DNA of 64,000 bases from Sporosarcina sp. BP05. GTDB lineage: Bacteria; Bacillota; Bacilli; Bacillales_A; Planococcaceae. A program made the position numbers and the translations under genes. Where the stretch lies: assembly GCF_014282005.1 (NCBI RefSeq), contig NZ_JACFTD010000002.1:434001-498000 (forward strand), read 5' to 3'. Below, piece after piece: positions 47,104 through 57,123 of this stretch. The notes under the pieces are model-generated. The model ran no database searches. It saw only the letters and a list, made by a program, of their open reading frames with translations, and had not been told where the DNA came from. The stretch's first letter is position 1. Every line of letters begins with the position of its first letter.

Positions 47104-48924
47104 ATGATGGCCGAAACTAAGAATAAAGTATTGACGCGTGATGAAGTAAAAGTAGAGGAGACTTGGCGTCTCGAAGACATCTTCGCAACTGATGAAGCTT
47201 GGGAAAAAGAATTCGCTGAAGTTGAGGAATTCTCCGGCAAAGCAGACTCTTACAAAGGGACACTCTCGGGTGGTGGCGATGCACTTTACACTGCGTTGGC
47301 ATACCGTGACGCGCTCTCTGAAAGACTGCGCAGGCTTTACACATATGCGCACTTAAAGACCGACCAGGATACGACAAACAGCTTCTATCAGGCGATGGAT
47401 AGCCGGGTGAAATCACTTTATGTGAAAGTAGCAACTGCGTTATCATTTTTCTTGCCTGAGCTTCTGTCTATTGATGAAGCTGAATTGGACAAGTTGGTCA
47501 TTGAACATGAGGGACTGGCTCTTTATAAGCAAGAATTTGAAGAAATCAACACGCAGCGACCACATGTACTGCCTGCTGAACAAGAAGCTTTGCTTGCACA
47601 ACTATCAGAAGTGACGGGTAGCTCTTCAGAAACATTCAGTATGCTGAATAATGCCGATTTGACTTTCCCAATGGTGAAAGATGAAAAAGGGGAAGAAGTC
47701 GAATTATCACATGGCCGCTACGTAGGGTTTTTGGAAAGCGATGATTCGCGAGTTCGTGAGGACGCATTCAAAGCGATGTATTCGAAGTACAGCGAATTTC
47801 AAAACACATTTGCCTCGACACTTTCAGGTAACGTAAAAGGTGATAACGTCAATGCGCGCATTCGCAATTATTCATCTGCACGTGAAGCGGCGATGGCGAA
47901 TAATCATATCCCGGAACAGGTTTATGAAAATCTTGTTTCGACTATCAATAAAAACGTTCACTTGTTGCAGCGCTATGTTGCGCTTCGCAAAAAAGTGTTT
48001 GGACTAGAAGAACTTCATATGTGGGATCTGTATGCACCGCTTGTAAAAGATGCAAATATGGAAATTCCATATGACAAAGCTACCAAAACGATGCTAGACA
48101 GTTTCCACCCACTTGGTGAGGAGTATGTATCAATCGTTAAAGAGGGACTTGAGAATCGCTGGGTAGACGTTCGGGAGAACAAAGGGAAACGCTCTGGAGC
48201 TTACTCTTCGGGCTCTTATGGAACAAATCCATATGTCTTAATGAACTGGCAAGATAACGTCAGTAACTTATTCACACTCGCCCACGAATTCGGCCATAGT
48301 GTCCATAGTTATTATTCACGAAAAACTCAGCCGTTCGTCTATAGCGGTTATTCTATTTTCGTAGCGGAAGTTGCGTCGACAGTGAACGAAGCGCTTTTGA
48401 ATGATCATTTATTGAAAACAATTGATGATGAACAGAAACGAATTTATTTGCTGAATTATTGGCTCGATGGCTTCCGCGGTACTGTTTTCCGTCAGACAAT
48501 GTTCGCTGAGTTCGAACACCTTATTCATCAGCTTGATCAGCAAGGTGTTGCATTGACAGCTGAAAAACTGACGGAAGAGTATTATGCACTTAATAAGAAA
48601 TACTTCGGCGAAGATCTTGTTGTCGACGAGGAAATTGGAGTGGAATGGGCCAGAATTCCTCATTTCTACTATAATTATTATGTTTATCAGTATGCGACGG
48701 GTTATAGTGCTGCAGTCGCGTTGAGCAATCAAATCTTGACAGAAGGAGAGCCGGCTGTTGAACGCTATGTAAATAACTTCTTGAAAGCCGGTTCTTCCGA
48801 TTATCCAATCGAGGTTCTAAAAAAAGCAGGTGTCGACATGACAAGTGCTGCTCCAATCGAAGAAGCATGCCGCGTCTTCGAAGAAAAGTTGAACGAGCTT
48901 GAATCACTTCTATTGAAAAAATAA
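47104..48924 (+). CDS. pepF: Oligoendopeptidase F
   Basis: PepF is a cytoplasmic M3 zinc peptidase that cleaves short peptides; in B. subtilis extra PepF impairs sporulation signalling peptides. The 606-aa protein has the HExxH motif in FTLAHEFGHSVHSYYS and the downstream Glu in FVAEVASTVNE. AAGGGGGAT precedes the start; ATG 47107 is also possible. It follows coiA, as in B. subtilis. Confidence 0.95.
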   Translation: MMAETKNKVLTRDEVKVEETWRLEDIFATDEAWEKEFAEVEEFSGKADSYKGTLSGGGDALYTALAYRDALSERLRRLYTYAHLKTDQDTTNSFYQAMDSRVKSLYVKVATALSFFLPELLSIDEAELDKLVIEHEGLALYKQEFEEINTQRPHVLPAEQEALLAQLSEVTGSSSETFSMLNNADLTFPMVKDEKGEEVELSHGRYVGFLESDDSRVREDAFKAMYSKYSEFQNTFASTLSGNVKGDNVNARIRNYSSAREAAMANNHIPEQVYENLVSTINKNVHLLQRYVALRKKVFGLEELHMWDLYAPLVKDANMEIPYDKATKTMLDSFHPLGEEYVSIVKEGLENRWVDVRENKGKRSGAYSSGSYGTNPYVLMNWQDNVSNLFTLAHEFGHSVHSYYSRKTQPFVYSGYSIFVAEVASTVNEALLNDHLLKTIDDEQKRIYLLNYWLDGFRGTVFRQTMFAEFEHLIHQLDQQGVALTAEKLTEEYYALNKKYFGEDLVVDEEIGVEWARIPHFYYNYYVYQYATGYSAAVALSNQILTEGEPAVERYVNNFLKAGSSDYPIEVLKKAGVDMTSAAPIEEACRVFEEKLNELESLLLKK

Positions 48925-48943
48925 AGTAAATTGATTCAGTGAA

Positions 48944-48983
48944 AAGCCCTATCCGCCACATTTATGGTGGCGATAGGGATTTT
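48944..48983 (+). terminator. Terminator of pepF
   Basis: CCCTATCCGCCAC pairs with GTGGCGATAGGG, followed by ATTTTT. Confidence 0.85.
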
Positions 48984-49177
48984 TCGTATATGCATATTGC
49001 TATATAGATATAAAGTAAGGCGCATCGGTGAAATCATTATTGTGACAGTCTTGTGAAAAACATTGTGAATTCTTGATGCTACTATTATTTTGTGATAAGG
49101 TAAGGATGTGAAATAAATCACATACCAAACATACACCCCTTTTGTTTGAACGTGAACATTTCTCCCATTCCCTTTGA

Positions 49178-49221
49178 ATAAGAGCATTCCCTCCCCCCCA
49201 GGAGCGAATGCTCTTTTCTTT
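49178..49221. terminator. Terminator-like hairpin in the pepF-spxH gap
   Basis: AAGAGCATTC pairs with GAATGCTCTT, followed by TTCTTTT. The rest of the gap holds array 4 and no gene. Confidence 0.55.
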
Positions 49222-49258
49222 TGGTTAATGAGGTACAGCGACGGGTAAATTGTCTTGG

Positions 49259-49426
49259 AAAAGTGTTGAACTGTGAGGAGAAACATGACAACTGTGATGG
49301 AAACGCGTGAAACTGTGAGTGCAACTGAAGACTGTCATGGCAAAGTGTTGAACTGTGAGGAGAAACATGAGAACTGTGATGGCAACACGTGGAACTGTGA
49401 GTGTAACTGAAGACTGTCATGGCAAC
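49259..49426. repeat. Array 4, inverted orientation, 82-bp period
   Basis: Two copies of an 82-bp unit start at 49261 and 49343. Units contain AACTGTGAGG, AACTGTGATGG, AACTGTGAGTG and GACTGTCATGGCA, the reverse complements of the ACAGTT-type units in arrays 1 and 3. It lies between the convergent pepF and spxH genes. Confidence 0.85.
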
Positions 49427-49493
49427 CTCTACCCCAACAAAAAAAGTCACCCCATTGCCCGGTATCACCAGGTAACGAAGCAACTCTTTTAAT

Positions 49494-50300
49494 TCATATC
49501 AACTTTTTACGCCACAATGTCATGTCCTGGAAATGAATCCGTTCAACATGCTGTTGAAGAAGGCGTTTTTTGAGTTCGCGTTCTGCGGACTTTTCGGAGA
49601 TGTTATAGATACTAGCAATCTCTGTTGTGGAAAGTGTATCGAAACGTTGGAACAAATCGTCAAGTAGAGGAGGGATGTCCGGCAGAATCGGTCCGCCGAC
49701 CAACTCCTCTAAAATTTGTACGTAGACATCGTAGTCGTATATGCCACTCACTTTTAATCCTTCATCTTCAATGTTTTCATTGAAAAAGACGAAAGTAGGT
49801 GCTTTGTCGACTTCCATTTCTTTTGCCATGTACAAATCGACTTGTAAAGAGCGCAAGACGTTTTTGGAAGAAAAGTCTCGGATGAATTCGTCTACATCAA
49901 GATTTAGTTTTTTTGCGATTTCGACGAGTACGGAAAAAGACGATACATTCCTAGACTTCAAAAATGAATATTCAAGCATTTTTGATAAGAATCGAAACCC
50001 AGCGCGTTTGCCTTGAAACTCTGCAGTTTTAACAGCGATACTCGGAAACGCTGGATGTGTTTGTTCACAAGCTAGCTCATCCGCATCATTATGCAGACAT
50101 TGAAGATTCATCTTAGGTAATGATGTGCGCAGTGCAATGCGCAGTGTGAAATAACGATCATATTCAACTTGTAATTTTCGGAGTAAAGGCGGGAGCGACA
50201 AACAATCTCCGCATAAGGGATCGATGAAAACATATAGTTCGATTGGCCTTATACATGTGGAAGGAATGACTGGGTTCTCCAGTAATGTTTGTCGATTCAC
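49494..50300 (-). CDS. spxH: ClpXP adaptor SpxH (YjbH)
   Basis: SpxH binds Spx and speeds its degradation by ClpXP. The 268-aa DsbA-like protein has YVFIDPLCGDC with the redox pair C30/C33 and a helical insertion. The GTG start overlaps the globin gene stop by 3 bp (GTGA), with GGGGAGGAG upstream. With spx 5 kb away, both parts of the control loop are present. Confidence 0.93.
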   Translation of the reverse strand: MNRQTLLENPVIPSTCIRPIELYVFIDPLCGDCLSLPPLLRKLQVEYDRYFTLRIALRTSLPKMNLQCLHNDADELACEQTHPAFPSIAVKTAEFQGKRAGFRFLSKMLEYSFLKSRNVSSFSVLVEIAKKLNLDVDEFIRDFSSKNVLRSLQVDLYMAKEMEVDKAPTFVFFNENIEDEGLKVSGIYDYDVYVQILEELVGGPILPDIPPLLDDLFQRFDTLSTTEIASIYNISEKSAERELKKRLLQQHVERIHFQDMTLWRKKLI

Positions 50301-50689
50301 GTCTTCTCCTCCCCAGCCCTGTTCACCATATGATTGGCGGTCAAGACGAGGCGCTTATAATAGATATCACGTATATTTCCTTCAAGTTCGACTTCGTCCA
50401 TTGCTTCTGCCATGCATGCTAGCCATGCTTCCGCTTGAACTGGAGTAATCGGGAATGGCATATGACGAGCTTTCATCATAGGATGACCATGTTCTTCAGT
50501 ATATAAATTGGGACCGCCTAAATATTGTGTTTGAAATTGCTTTTGTTTGCGTACTGTTTCTGTCAGGTCATCCGGGAAAATCGGGTATAGGTCCGGATGT
50601 ACGGCCACTTTTGCGTAAAATAGGTCGATGAGTTCCGACAACTTTGTTGCACCGATCTCCTCATAAGGGATCAAAGGTTTTCGCATCAT
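50297..50689 (-). CDS. yjbI: Group II truncated hemoglobin (YjbI)
   Basis: A 130-aa truncated globin carries the proximal histidine region MKARHMPFPIT and the YLGG (E-helix start) motif near residue 56. The yjbI-yjbH pair is conserved in Bacillales; in B. subtilis the globin has been linked to biofilm surface protein and oxidative protection. It is coupled to spxH by stop-start overlap. AGGAGAATGAG precedes the ATG. Confidence 0.92.
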   Translation of the reverse strand: MMRKPLIPYEEIGATKLSELIDLFYAKVAVHPDLYPIFPDDLTETVRKQKQFQTQYLGGPNLYTEEHGHPMMKARHMPFPITPVQAEAWLACMAEAMDEVELEGNIRDIYYKRLVLTANHMVNRAGEEKT

Positions 50690-50794
50690 TATCTCATTCT
50701 CCTTTGCTCTGACTGTATTAATATTCTATCAACCCTACACTCTTTTCACAAATAAATCGCATTGTTAGTGAAGTGGAAGTCTAGATTATCAATC

Positions 50795-51487
50795 TTATGC
50801 ATTGAAATAGCCGAGCACTTTTTTTACGTATTGCTGTGTCTCTTTGAAAGGTGGAATCCCATCATGTTTTTTTACGTTTCCGGGACCGGCATTATAGGCG
50901 GCCAGTGCAAGTTCGATATTACCGCCAAATTGATTTAGCATTTGTCTTAAGTATTTGGCTCCGCCCATCACGTTCTGGAAGGGGTCGAAACTATCTTTGA
51001 CGCCTAGGAACTTCGCCGTTCCGGGCATCAGCTGCATAAGACCTTGTGCACCTGAGTGGCTGACAACGCCATTATTGAAGTTCGATTCTTGTTTGATAAC
51101 GGCTGAGATCAGTTTATCGGGCAAGTTATATTTGTTTGCAGCTTGGCTGATAATATCGCGATAGCTGTCATTGCCAATGGATGTATTTTCCGTGGGGACA
51201 GCTGAATTTTGTTGCGTTGCGGAAAGGATCCCACTGAGAGAAGAAGGTTCAAATACACTGTTTTTTCCGTCATAGCGCAAGGTCTCTATATTAGTTAGAT
51301 TATCGAGTAGTGTAGATGAATCGGTAGATAAGGAATCTGTTACGGATGTACTACCTAACATCTCCTCTAACAGTGTGTTGAAAACGGATGGGGATGTGCT
51401 ATTTTGTTCAGTTTGTGTTTGAACAGCTCCGAGAGTCTGCAGTGTATTTATTTCCATTAATGTACGAATTGTGCGCGTATCCATCAT
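50795..51487 (-). CDS. Lytic transglycosylase (SLT domain), CwlQ/YjbJ-like
   Basis: A 230-aa protein has a low-complexity Ser/Thr-rich N-terminal half and an SLT domain (about 115-230). The catalytic Glu is in AVIKQESNFN, followed by GAQGLMQLMPGTA and ALAAYNAGPGNV. No clear signal peptide is present, as for B. subtilis CwlQ, which lies at the same place. It cleaves glycan strands, perhaps for envelope-spanning machines. Confidence 0.87.
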   Translation of the reverse strand: MMDTRTIRTLMEINTLQTLGAVQTQTEQNSTSPSVFNTLLEEMLGSTSVTDSLSTDSSTLLDNLTNIETLRYDGKNSVFEPSSLSGILSATQQNSAVPTENTSIGNDSYRDIISQAANKYNLPDKLISAVIKQESNFNNGVVSHSGAQGLMQLMPGTAKFLGVKDSFDPFQNVMGGAKYLRQMLNQFGGNIELALAAYNAGPGNVKKHDGIPPFKETQQYVKKVLGYFNA

Positions 51488-51640
51488 GATCTGTCCCTTC
51501 TAACGTTAAGCTGCGGGCTTGCGAAATAATAACTTAACTTTAGTATACCAATTATTGTGTGTAAACGCATTTTCTAGACTGCAAGGCCGCGCAGCATATG
51601 ATAGAATAAACGTAATGACGCATGAAGGGAAGAAGAAATT

Positions 51641-52030
51641 GTGAACATTAAAAATCGAATTGATAGTGGATTTCGAAATGATGAACAAATCCTCTTTTTA
51701 GTAGCAGAACAAGCAGAAAAGCCTCGTGGTATACCATCTGGAAAGATGATTACAGATTCAGACAACTTGTCGTTTGTCTATCTTTTAGAAGTAGATGAAG
51801 GGTACGAGCACCTTCATTTAACACAGGCAGTATGGCCGCTTATGGTCGATGTATTAGCAACGAATTTAGATCCAGTTCTTTCGTGGAAGGATGAACTAAT
51901 TTCGCTTCCTGGATTCAAAGATGAGCTGACAATGCTTATTTATAATATTGAGGGTAATGATAATTATGGGGAAGCATTCTCCTCGGCAGTGGAGCAAGCA
52001 TTCAGCTCGATACTTCAACATATGGAATAA
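51641..52030 (+). CDS. yjbL: UPF0738/YjbL-like protein
   Basis: A 129-aa soluble protein of unknown function. Its position before relQ-nadK corresponds to yjbL of B. subtilis. It is mixed acidic with conserved-looking YLLEVDEGYEHLHL. The GTG start has GAAGGGAAG upstream. It leads a four-gene unit with relQ 20 bp downstream. Confidence 0.75.
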   Translation: MNIKNRIDSGFRNDEQILFLVAEQAEKPRGIPSGKMITDSDNLSFVYLLEVDEGYEHLHLTQAVWPLMVDVLATNLDPVLSWKDELISLPGFKDELTMLIYNIEGNDNYGEAFSSAVEQAFSSILQHME

Positions 52031-52049
52031 CTAGCTGGGAGGGGTCCGA

Positions 52050-52724
52050 ATGAGGCAGTGGAGTCAATTTCTTGAACCTTATAAACAAGCGGTAGATGAA
52101 CTGAAAGTGAAATTGAAAGGCTTGCGAGCCCAGTATGAATTGGAAGATGTACATACGCCTGTTGAATTTGTGACAGGCAGGGTTAAGCCGCTCGCCAGTA
52201 TCTATGACAAGACACTTGAAAAGGGGATTCCGTTCGAACCGTCGGCTGAACTTGCTGCCGAACTGCCTGATATTGCGGGTCTTCGTCTGATGTGCCAGTT
52301 TGTCGATGATATTAGTACTGTCGTAGAAACATTACGGCAGCGGAAGGACCTCGAAGTGATTGAAGAGCGCGATTATATTGCGCATAATAAACCAAGTGGA
52401 TACAGGTCTTACCATTTAATTATCAAATACCCTGTTCAGACGATTCATGGGGAGAAGACAATTTTTGCTGAGATTCAAATCCGTACGTTAGCAATGAATT
52501 TCTGGGCGTCAATTGAACACTCATTGAATTATAAATATGATGGCGAAATGCCAGATGAAATCAGGCATCGTTTAGAACGTGCAGCAGAAGCAGCCTTCCA
52601 GTTAGATGAAGAAATGTCGCAGATTCGTAATGAAATTCAGGATGCGCAACAATATTTCAGTGCATTCAAGGAAACAGCGACAAGACGCTATGGTGATACG
52701 AATGGGAAAGGAGGAGAGAAATGA
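52050..52724 (+). CDS. relQ: Small alarmone synthetase RelQ (YjbM)
   Basis: RelQ makes (p)ppGpp from GTP/GDP and ATP without a hydrolase domain. The 224-aa protein has the synthetase core from [16 protein letters not shown] through [23 protein letters not shown], the [22 protein letters not shown] segment and a C-terminal helical tail. GGGAGGGG precedes the ATG. The stop overlaps nadK (ATGA). Confidence 0.94.
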   Translation: MRQWSQFLEPYKQAVDELKVKLKGLRAQYELEDVHTPVEFVTGRVKPLASIYDKTLEKGIPFEPSAELAAELPDIAGLRLMCQFVDDISTVVETLRQRKDLEVIEERDYIAHNKPSGYRSYHLIIKYPVQTIHGEKTIFAEIQIRTLAMNFWASIEHSLNYKYDGEMPDEIRHRLERAAEAAFQLDEEMSQIRNEIQDAQQYFSAFKETATRRYGDTNGKGGEK

Positions 52725-53524
52725 TGAAATTTGCAATCCAGACAAGAAACGATGCGTTGTCGAATAAGCTTATGGATGAAGCGAAAGAATATTTGACAGA
52801 TTTCGGGCTTGTTTTCGATGAAGAAGAACCCGATATTGTTTTGTCAATTGGGGGAGATGGTACATTACTCCACGCCTTTCATAAATATAAATACCGCTTG
52901 CAAGACACCGCATTTGTTGGAATTCATACAGGCCATCTAGGATTCTACGCAGACTGGAAACCGGCTGAAATTGAGAAGCTTGTCATTTCTATTGCTCGAA
53001 AAGAATTCGAAGTTTTCGAATACCCGCTTCTTGATGTGAAGATTAACTACAGAAATGAGAAGGATAGTGCCCTGTACCTTGCACTGAACGAGTCGACGGT
53101 GAAATCTCCTGATGTGACGCTCGTCATGGATGTTGAGCTGAATGGTAATCATTTTGAACGTTTCCGTGGGGATGGGTTGTGTATGTCAACGCCTTCCGGG
53201 TCAACTGCATACAATAAGGCACTGGGCGGAGCAATTATCCATCCTTCTTTACCGTCCATGCAATTGACAGAAATGGCGTCTATTAACAACAGGGTATTCC
53301 GTACAGTTGGTGCGCCGCTAGTGCTACCCGCGCATCATAAATGTGTACTAACACCTGTAAAAGGACCAGATTTCATGGTAACAGTCGACCATTTGCAACT
53401 TCTTCATAAAGATGTGAAGTCAATTGAATACCAAGTTTCGAAGGAGAAAGTACGTTTCGGAAGGTTCAGGCCGTTTCCGTTTTGGAGACGTGTGCATGAT
53501 TCATTCATTGACAGCGATGTCTAA
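52721..53524 (+). CDS. nadK: NAD kinase
   Basis: This enzyme phosphorylates NAD to NADP. The 267-aa protein has the GGDGT motif ([12 protein letters not shown]), ALNES and the [17 protein letters not shown] segment typical of the family. It is coupled to relQ, an arrangement conserved in Firmicutes that links alarmone and NADP synthesis. GGAGAG lies just upstream. Confidence 0.95.
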   Translation: MMKFAIQTRNDALSNKLMDEAKEYLTDFGLVFDEEEPDIVLSIGGDGTLLHAFHKYKYRLQDTAFVGIHTGHLGFYADWKPAEIEKLVISIARKEFEVFEYPLLDVKINYRNEKDSALYLALNESTVKSPDVTLVMDVELNGNHFERFRGDGLCMSTPSGSTAYNKALGGAIIHPSLPSMQLTEMASINNRVFRTVGAPLVLPAHHKCVLTPVKGPDFMVTVDHLQLLHKDVKSIEYQVSKEKVRFGRFRPFPFWRRVHDSFIDSDV

Positions 53525-53534
53525 GGGAGATGAA

Positions 53535-54449
53535 TTGGATCGCAGATTTCGTCTCGTATTTAAAGTGGATGAAGGTGGCATACTGCTACGCGAATACTTG
53601 CACGCAAAAGGGATATCGAAAAGAACGCTAACTGCAACTAAATACGATGGTGGAGATATCCGTGTGAATGGCTCTGAACGTAATGTACGATATCCATTAC
53701 AAGTTGGCGACGAAGTACTCATTATTTTCCCACCGGAAGAACCAAGCCCAGGTTTACTTCCAGAGATTGGTGATTTAACAATCGTTTATGAAGATGAAGC
53801 GCTAATCATTGTTAATAAACCTGCTGGACAAAGTACGATACCGTCGCGCGACCATCCTGTCGGCACGATAGCGAATGCCGTTGCCGGAAAATTTGCTAAG
53901 GAACGACTTCCGGCAACAGTTCACGTCGTCACACGCCTCGATAAGGATACATCGGGTTTAATTTGTATTGCAAAAAACCGGCATATTCATCACCTGCTCA
54001 GTGAACAGATGACAAATTCCGGTTTCAATCGACAGTATGTCGCACTGGTTGAAGGACATGTGGAAAAGGACCAAATCAGTATTGTGCAACCAATTGGCAG
54101 AAAAGACGGCAGCATTATCGAACGAATTGTGCGTGAAGACGGCCAATTCGCTCGAACTGAGGTAGAAGTACTGGGCCGTACGGATATAAAAGGTCATCCG
54201 TTAACAAAAATTGCACTAACCCTTTATACAGGCAGGACGCATCAAATACGTGTCCATATGAGGTGGGCAGGCCATCCGTTACATGGTGATGATTTATATG
54301 GCGGTTCCCATGGGCTGATTGGTCGACAGGCTTTACACTGTGAGATGATTGGGTTTACGCATCCGCTTACAGGTGGGAAAGTTGAATTTAGATGCGATAT
54401 TCCGCTAGATATGAAGCGCCTAACCAACACGGAAATCAATCAAACGTAG
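53535..54449 (+). CDS. RluA/RluD-family pseudouridine synthase (YjbO)
   Basis: This enzyme isomerises uridine in rRNA or tRNA. It has an S4-like N-terminal region (about 15-70), then the catalytic motif VTRLDKDTSGL (Asp) and GRTHQIRVHM. The TTG at 53535 is preferred: AAGGGAG ends 5 nt upstream and it starts 11 bp after the nadK stop; in-frame ATGs at 53496 and 53517 lie inside nadK. The exact target base is not readable. Its end overlaps prpE on the other strand by 14 bp. Confidence 0.9.
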   Translation: MDRRFRLVFKVDEGGILLREYLHAKGISKRTLTATKYDGGDIRVNGSERNVRYPLQVGDEVLIIFPPEEPSPGLLPEIGDLTIVYEDEALIIVNKPAGQSTIPSRDHPVGTIANAVAGKFAKERLPATVHVVTRLDKDTSGLICIAKNRHIHHLLSEQMTNSGFNRQYVALVEGHVEKDQISIVQPIGRKDGSIIERIVREDGQFARTEVEVLGRTDIKGHPLTKIALTLYTGRTHQIRVHMRWAGHPLHGDDLYGGSHGLIGRQALHCEMIGFTHPLTGGKVEFRCDIPLDMKRLTNTEINQT

Positions 54450-55176
54450 TAAATTTCACTGGCACAAATGGCTGTAGAGAAGGTACTGACACAATATCCA
54501 TTTCAGGATAGCGTAGAGCTGTAAGTTTACCGCCGAATACGCATCCTGTATCAATATTTGCGGTGTTATTTACAAAGCGTGCTTCCTTTACAGGCGTATG
54601 ACCATAGACTATGAAGGGAGCCCCTTTATAGTGTTTAGCCCAATCACGCCTAAGGGGTCTGCCATCGGGTAATTTTTTACCCGTGATATCACCATAGAGA
54701 ACGAATACCCGTATCTTTTCAGAATAGGGTGCAGCAATCATTTCTTCACGGATACCCGCGTGTGCAATGATGAGATTACCATCATTAAGGGTATGGTATA
54801 ACGGTAGCGCTTCGTAAAACTGACGGTATCTGGCCAAGAAGCGTTTACGCGCATCACTTGATAATGCATCAAGTTCAGCTACTGTCGTTTCAAGACCATG
54901 TGTGGGCTGAACCTGGTTACCCTTGGCAAATCGATATAATTTATTGCAATGATTTCCCGGGGAATAATAGAGTAAGTGCTCATCTTGGACGTTGAAAAGT
55001 AGATTTAACATCTTAATCGAATGGGGCCCTCTATCCATCGTATCACCGACAAATACAAGATTTCTGCCATCAGGATGTAGGGGAATACCTGTATCCATCA
55101 GGTATCCTAATTTGTCAATCAAATGCATGAATTCATCGTAACAACCGTGAATATCACCGACAATATCGAACTTCAT
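54436..55176 (-). CDS. prpE: Bis(5'-nucleosyl)-tetraphosphatase PrpE
   Basis: A calcineurin-like phosphoesterase of 246 aa with metal motifs GDIHGC, GDTMDRGP, GNHCNK and HAG, and YGHTP near the C-terminus. B. subtilis PrpE cleaves Ap4A and lies at the same place. ATG 55176 follows AAAGGGTGATG; the seven-residue upstream extension overlaps that site. Confidence 0.92.
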   Translation of the reverse strand: MKFDIVGDIHGCYDEFMHLIDKLGYLMDTGIPLHPDGRNLVFVGDTMDRGPHSIKMLNLLFNVQDEHLLYYSPGNHCNKLYRFAKGNQVQPTHGLETTVAELDALSSDARKRFLARYRQFYEALPLYHTLNDGNLIIAHAGIREEMIAAPYSEKIRVFVLYGDITGKKLPDGRPLRRDWAKHYKGAPFIVYGHTPVKEARFVNNTANIDTGCVFGGKLTALRYPEMDIVSVPSLQPFVPVKFTTFD

Positions 55177-55269
55177 ATTTTCATCACCCTTTTTCACAAA
55201 ACGTATTCGTATAGAATACCCTTAATCACATTAATAATCCACGGTAGAAATAGAAAGGAAGGTGTAGCT

Positions 55270-56643
55270 GTGAGCATAATAGATGAGCATAAAGAAGAAG
55301 TTGTTTTCGATGAAGAGAAGCTGAAAGAGACTTTAATCCAGCACGACATAAAATCCTTCCGAGATGAATATCTACGCCTTCATCCATATGACCGAGCGAT
55401 ATTTTACGAGAAAATAGAACCGGAGCTTCGTGGGATTATCTACCAATACTTATCGCCAAAAGAACTTGCGGAAATATTTGAGACTAGTGAAATCAGCGAT
55501 GATGAATATAAACAGTTCCTTCAGGAGATGGACACGACGTATGCAGCAGACATGATTTCGTTTATGTTTGTCGATAACGCGGTAGATGTCCTGAATGAAC
55601 TTGACAAATCACAAGTTGTCAGCTATTTGACGCTCATGAATAAAGAAGCCGCTGCTGAGATCAAAGCCTTACTTCATTATGAGGAGTATACGGCAGGGTC
55701 AATCATGACAACGGAATATGTTACAATTCCACAGAATTCGACAGTTCGTTCTGCCATGACAATTTTGCGCAATGAAGCACCGAAAGCAGAAACAATTTAT
55801 TATATATTTGTCGTTGACGACAATAATCGCCTAACAGGCGTTATATCGCTACGCGATTTGATCATTGCACATGAAGATACGTTGATTAGTTCAATTATGA
55901 GTGAACGAGTCGTAAGTGTTCTCGTTTCAGAAGATCAGGAAGACGTTGCAAAGATGATCAAGGACTATAATTTCCTTGCCGTCCCGGTTGTCGACTTCCA
56001 ACAGCATATACTTGGTATTATTACAGTCGACGATATTATCGATGTACTCGATGAAGAAGCATCAGATGACTACTCCAAACTTGCCGGAGTTTCCAGTATG
56101 GATACATTTGATAAAAACTCTTTCTCAGCTATGAAAAAAAGACTTCCCTGGTTGCTTATTCTATTAGTACTCGGAATGCTTACTGCTAATTTGATAGATT
56201 TGTTTACAGAAACAATTTCAAAAGTGGCACTTCTAGCCGCGTTCATTCCCCTAATTGCGGGTACTGCCGGGAATAGCGGAACGCAAGCGCTTGCGGTCGC
56301 GGTGCGCGGTATTGCGACAGGTGATGTAGAGGACGAAAGTAAATTTAAGTTGCTAATCCGGGAAGCTGGAACAGGATTGATGACAGGATTTATCTGTGCA
56401 CTATTTGTAGTTGGGCTTATTTACGTTTGGAAAAATGAATTTATTATTGGACTTTTAGTGGGGGCAGCGATTTTTGTCTCAATTTTTGTCGCAACGATTT
56501 CAGGATCATTCATTCCTTTGCTTATGCATAAGTTGAAAATCGATCCTGCAGTTGCATCCGGTCCTTTTATCACAACATTAAATGACGTTATTAGTGTTAT
56601 TATTTATCTTGGCCTTGCAACGGTTTTCATCAGTGATCTTTAG
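55270..56643 (+). CDS. mgtE: Magnesium transporter MgtE
   Basis: MgtE is a Mg2+ channel gated by intracellular Mg2+. The 457-aa protein has the N-terminal superhelical domain, two CBS domains (about 145-265) beginning YTAGSIMTTEYVTI, a plug helix, and five membrane helices with the pore motif AGTAGNSGTQALAVAVRG. GTG 55270 is chosen for the upstream GGAAGGTG; the long upstream extension overlaps prpE. No M-box riboswitch is evident in the short leader. Confidence 0.92.
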   Translation: MSIIDEHKEEVVFDEEKLKETLIQHDIKSFRDEYLRLHPYDRAIFYEKIEPELRGIIYQYLSPKELAEIFETSEISDDEYKQFLQEMDTTYAADMISFMFVDNAVDVLNELDKSQVVSYLTLMNKEAAAEIKALLHYEEYTAGSIMTTEYVTIPQNSTVRSAMTILRNEAPKAETIYYIFVVDDNNRLTGVISLRDLIIAHEDTLISSIMSERVVSVLVSEDQEDVAKMIKDYNFLAVPVVDFQQHILGIITVDDIIDVLDEEASDDYSKLAGVSSMDTFDKNSFSAMKKRLPWLLILLVLGMLTANLIDLFTETISKVALLAAFIPLIAGTAGNSGTQALAVAVRGIATGDVEDESKFKLLIREAGTGLMTGFICALFVVGLIYVWKNEFIIGLLVGAAIFVSIFVATISGSFIPLLMHKLKIDPAVASGPFITTLNDVISVIIYLGLATVFISDL

Positions 56644-56668
56644 ATCATTGGTGTGAACCGTTTTTTCT
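56622..56668 (+). terminator. Terminator overlapping the mgtE stop
   Basis: AACGGTTTTCATCAGTGATC pairs with GATCATTGGTGTGAACCGTT, followed by a T run. The mgtE stop lies in its loop. Confidence 0.85.
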
Positions 56669-56678
56669 AACAGGGGTA

Positions 56679-56705
56679 ACGTCCGAAAAGTGGGCGCATA
56701 TACTG
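56679..56705 (+). promoter_or_regulatory. SigK-type promoter for the CotO-like gene
   Basis: AC (56679-56680), 16 bp, then CATATACTG (56697-56705) matches AC-N16-CATANNNTA with one mismatch, a mother-cell late-sporulation promoter. Confidence 0.6.
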
Positions 56706-56718
56706 TATTAAAAAGGAT

Positions 56719-57123
56719 GTGCTTACCATTTTTCGAAATAAACCATTATTGTTCGTTGACGGGCCACCTGTCTTTATAAAAGTTGCGATTATTGTGGAGG
56801 AAAGCACGTCAGTATTTTTACTGAACAACGAGGAGCAGTCTATGTTAGAAAATGAAGAAGAGGTAATTGCTACCGAAGCCTTGCCGGTGAATCCAGATAT
56901 ACAACGTAAAATTATTTATTTGAGCAATTCATTCCGCCGCCAAGCTTATCAGCCACTTCAATTTATTCTAGAGGAAGAAACACTATCAGGAACGATTGAG
57001 AAAGTTGAAGAAGAAACCGTGTGGATTGATCTGGAAGGTGCCAATCACGAAATAATTGCTGTAGAAATGGGCAAAATTGAAGAAGTGTTATGGCGCGGTA
57101 AGCCATTTGATGAAACTAAATGA
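56719..57123 (+). CDS. CotO-like spore coat protein, short form
   Basis: A 134-aa acidic protein begins near KPLLFVDGPP, resembling the PLLYI-type start of CotO, and has a C-terminal beta-rich segment (LSGTIEKVEEETVWIDLEG) like CotO's end. CotO is a morphogenetic protein of outer coat and crust. This version is much shorter than B. subtilis CotO. The GTG start has AAAGGA too close; ATG 56842 with GAGGAG would give 93 aa. A SigK-type promoter and a CotZ-type neighbour support the coat role. Confidence 0.6.
   Translation: MLTIFRNKPLLFVDGPPVFIKVAIIVEESTSVFLLNNEEQSMLENEEEVIATEALPVNPDIQRKIIYLSNSFRRQAYQPLQFILEEETLSGTIEKVEEETVWIDLEGANHEIIAVEMGKIEEVLWRGKPFDETK

Noticed and set aside
49118..49483. 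121-aa reverse-strand protein in the pepF-spxH gap
   Set aside because: It spans a terminator-like hairpin and array 4 and is made of repeat units.
55200..55269. M-box riboswitch for mgtE
   Set aside because: The leader is under 100 bp and shows no M-box landmarks.
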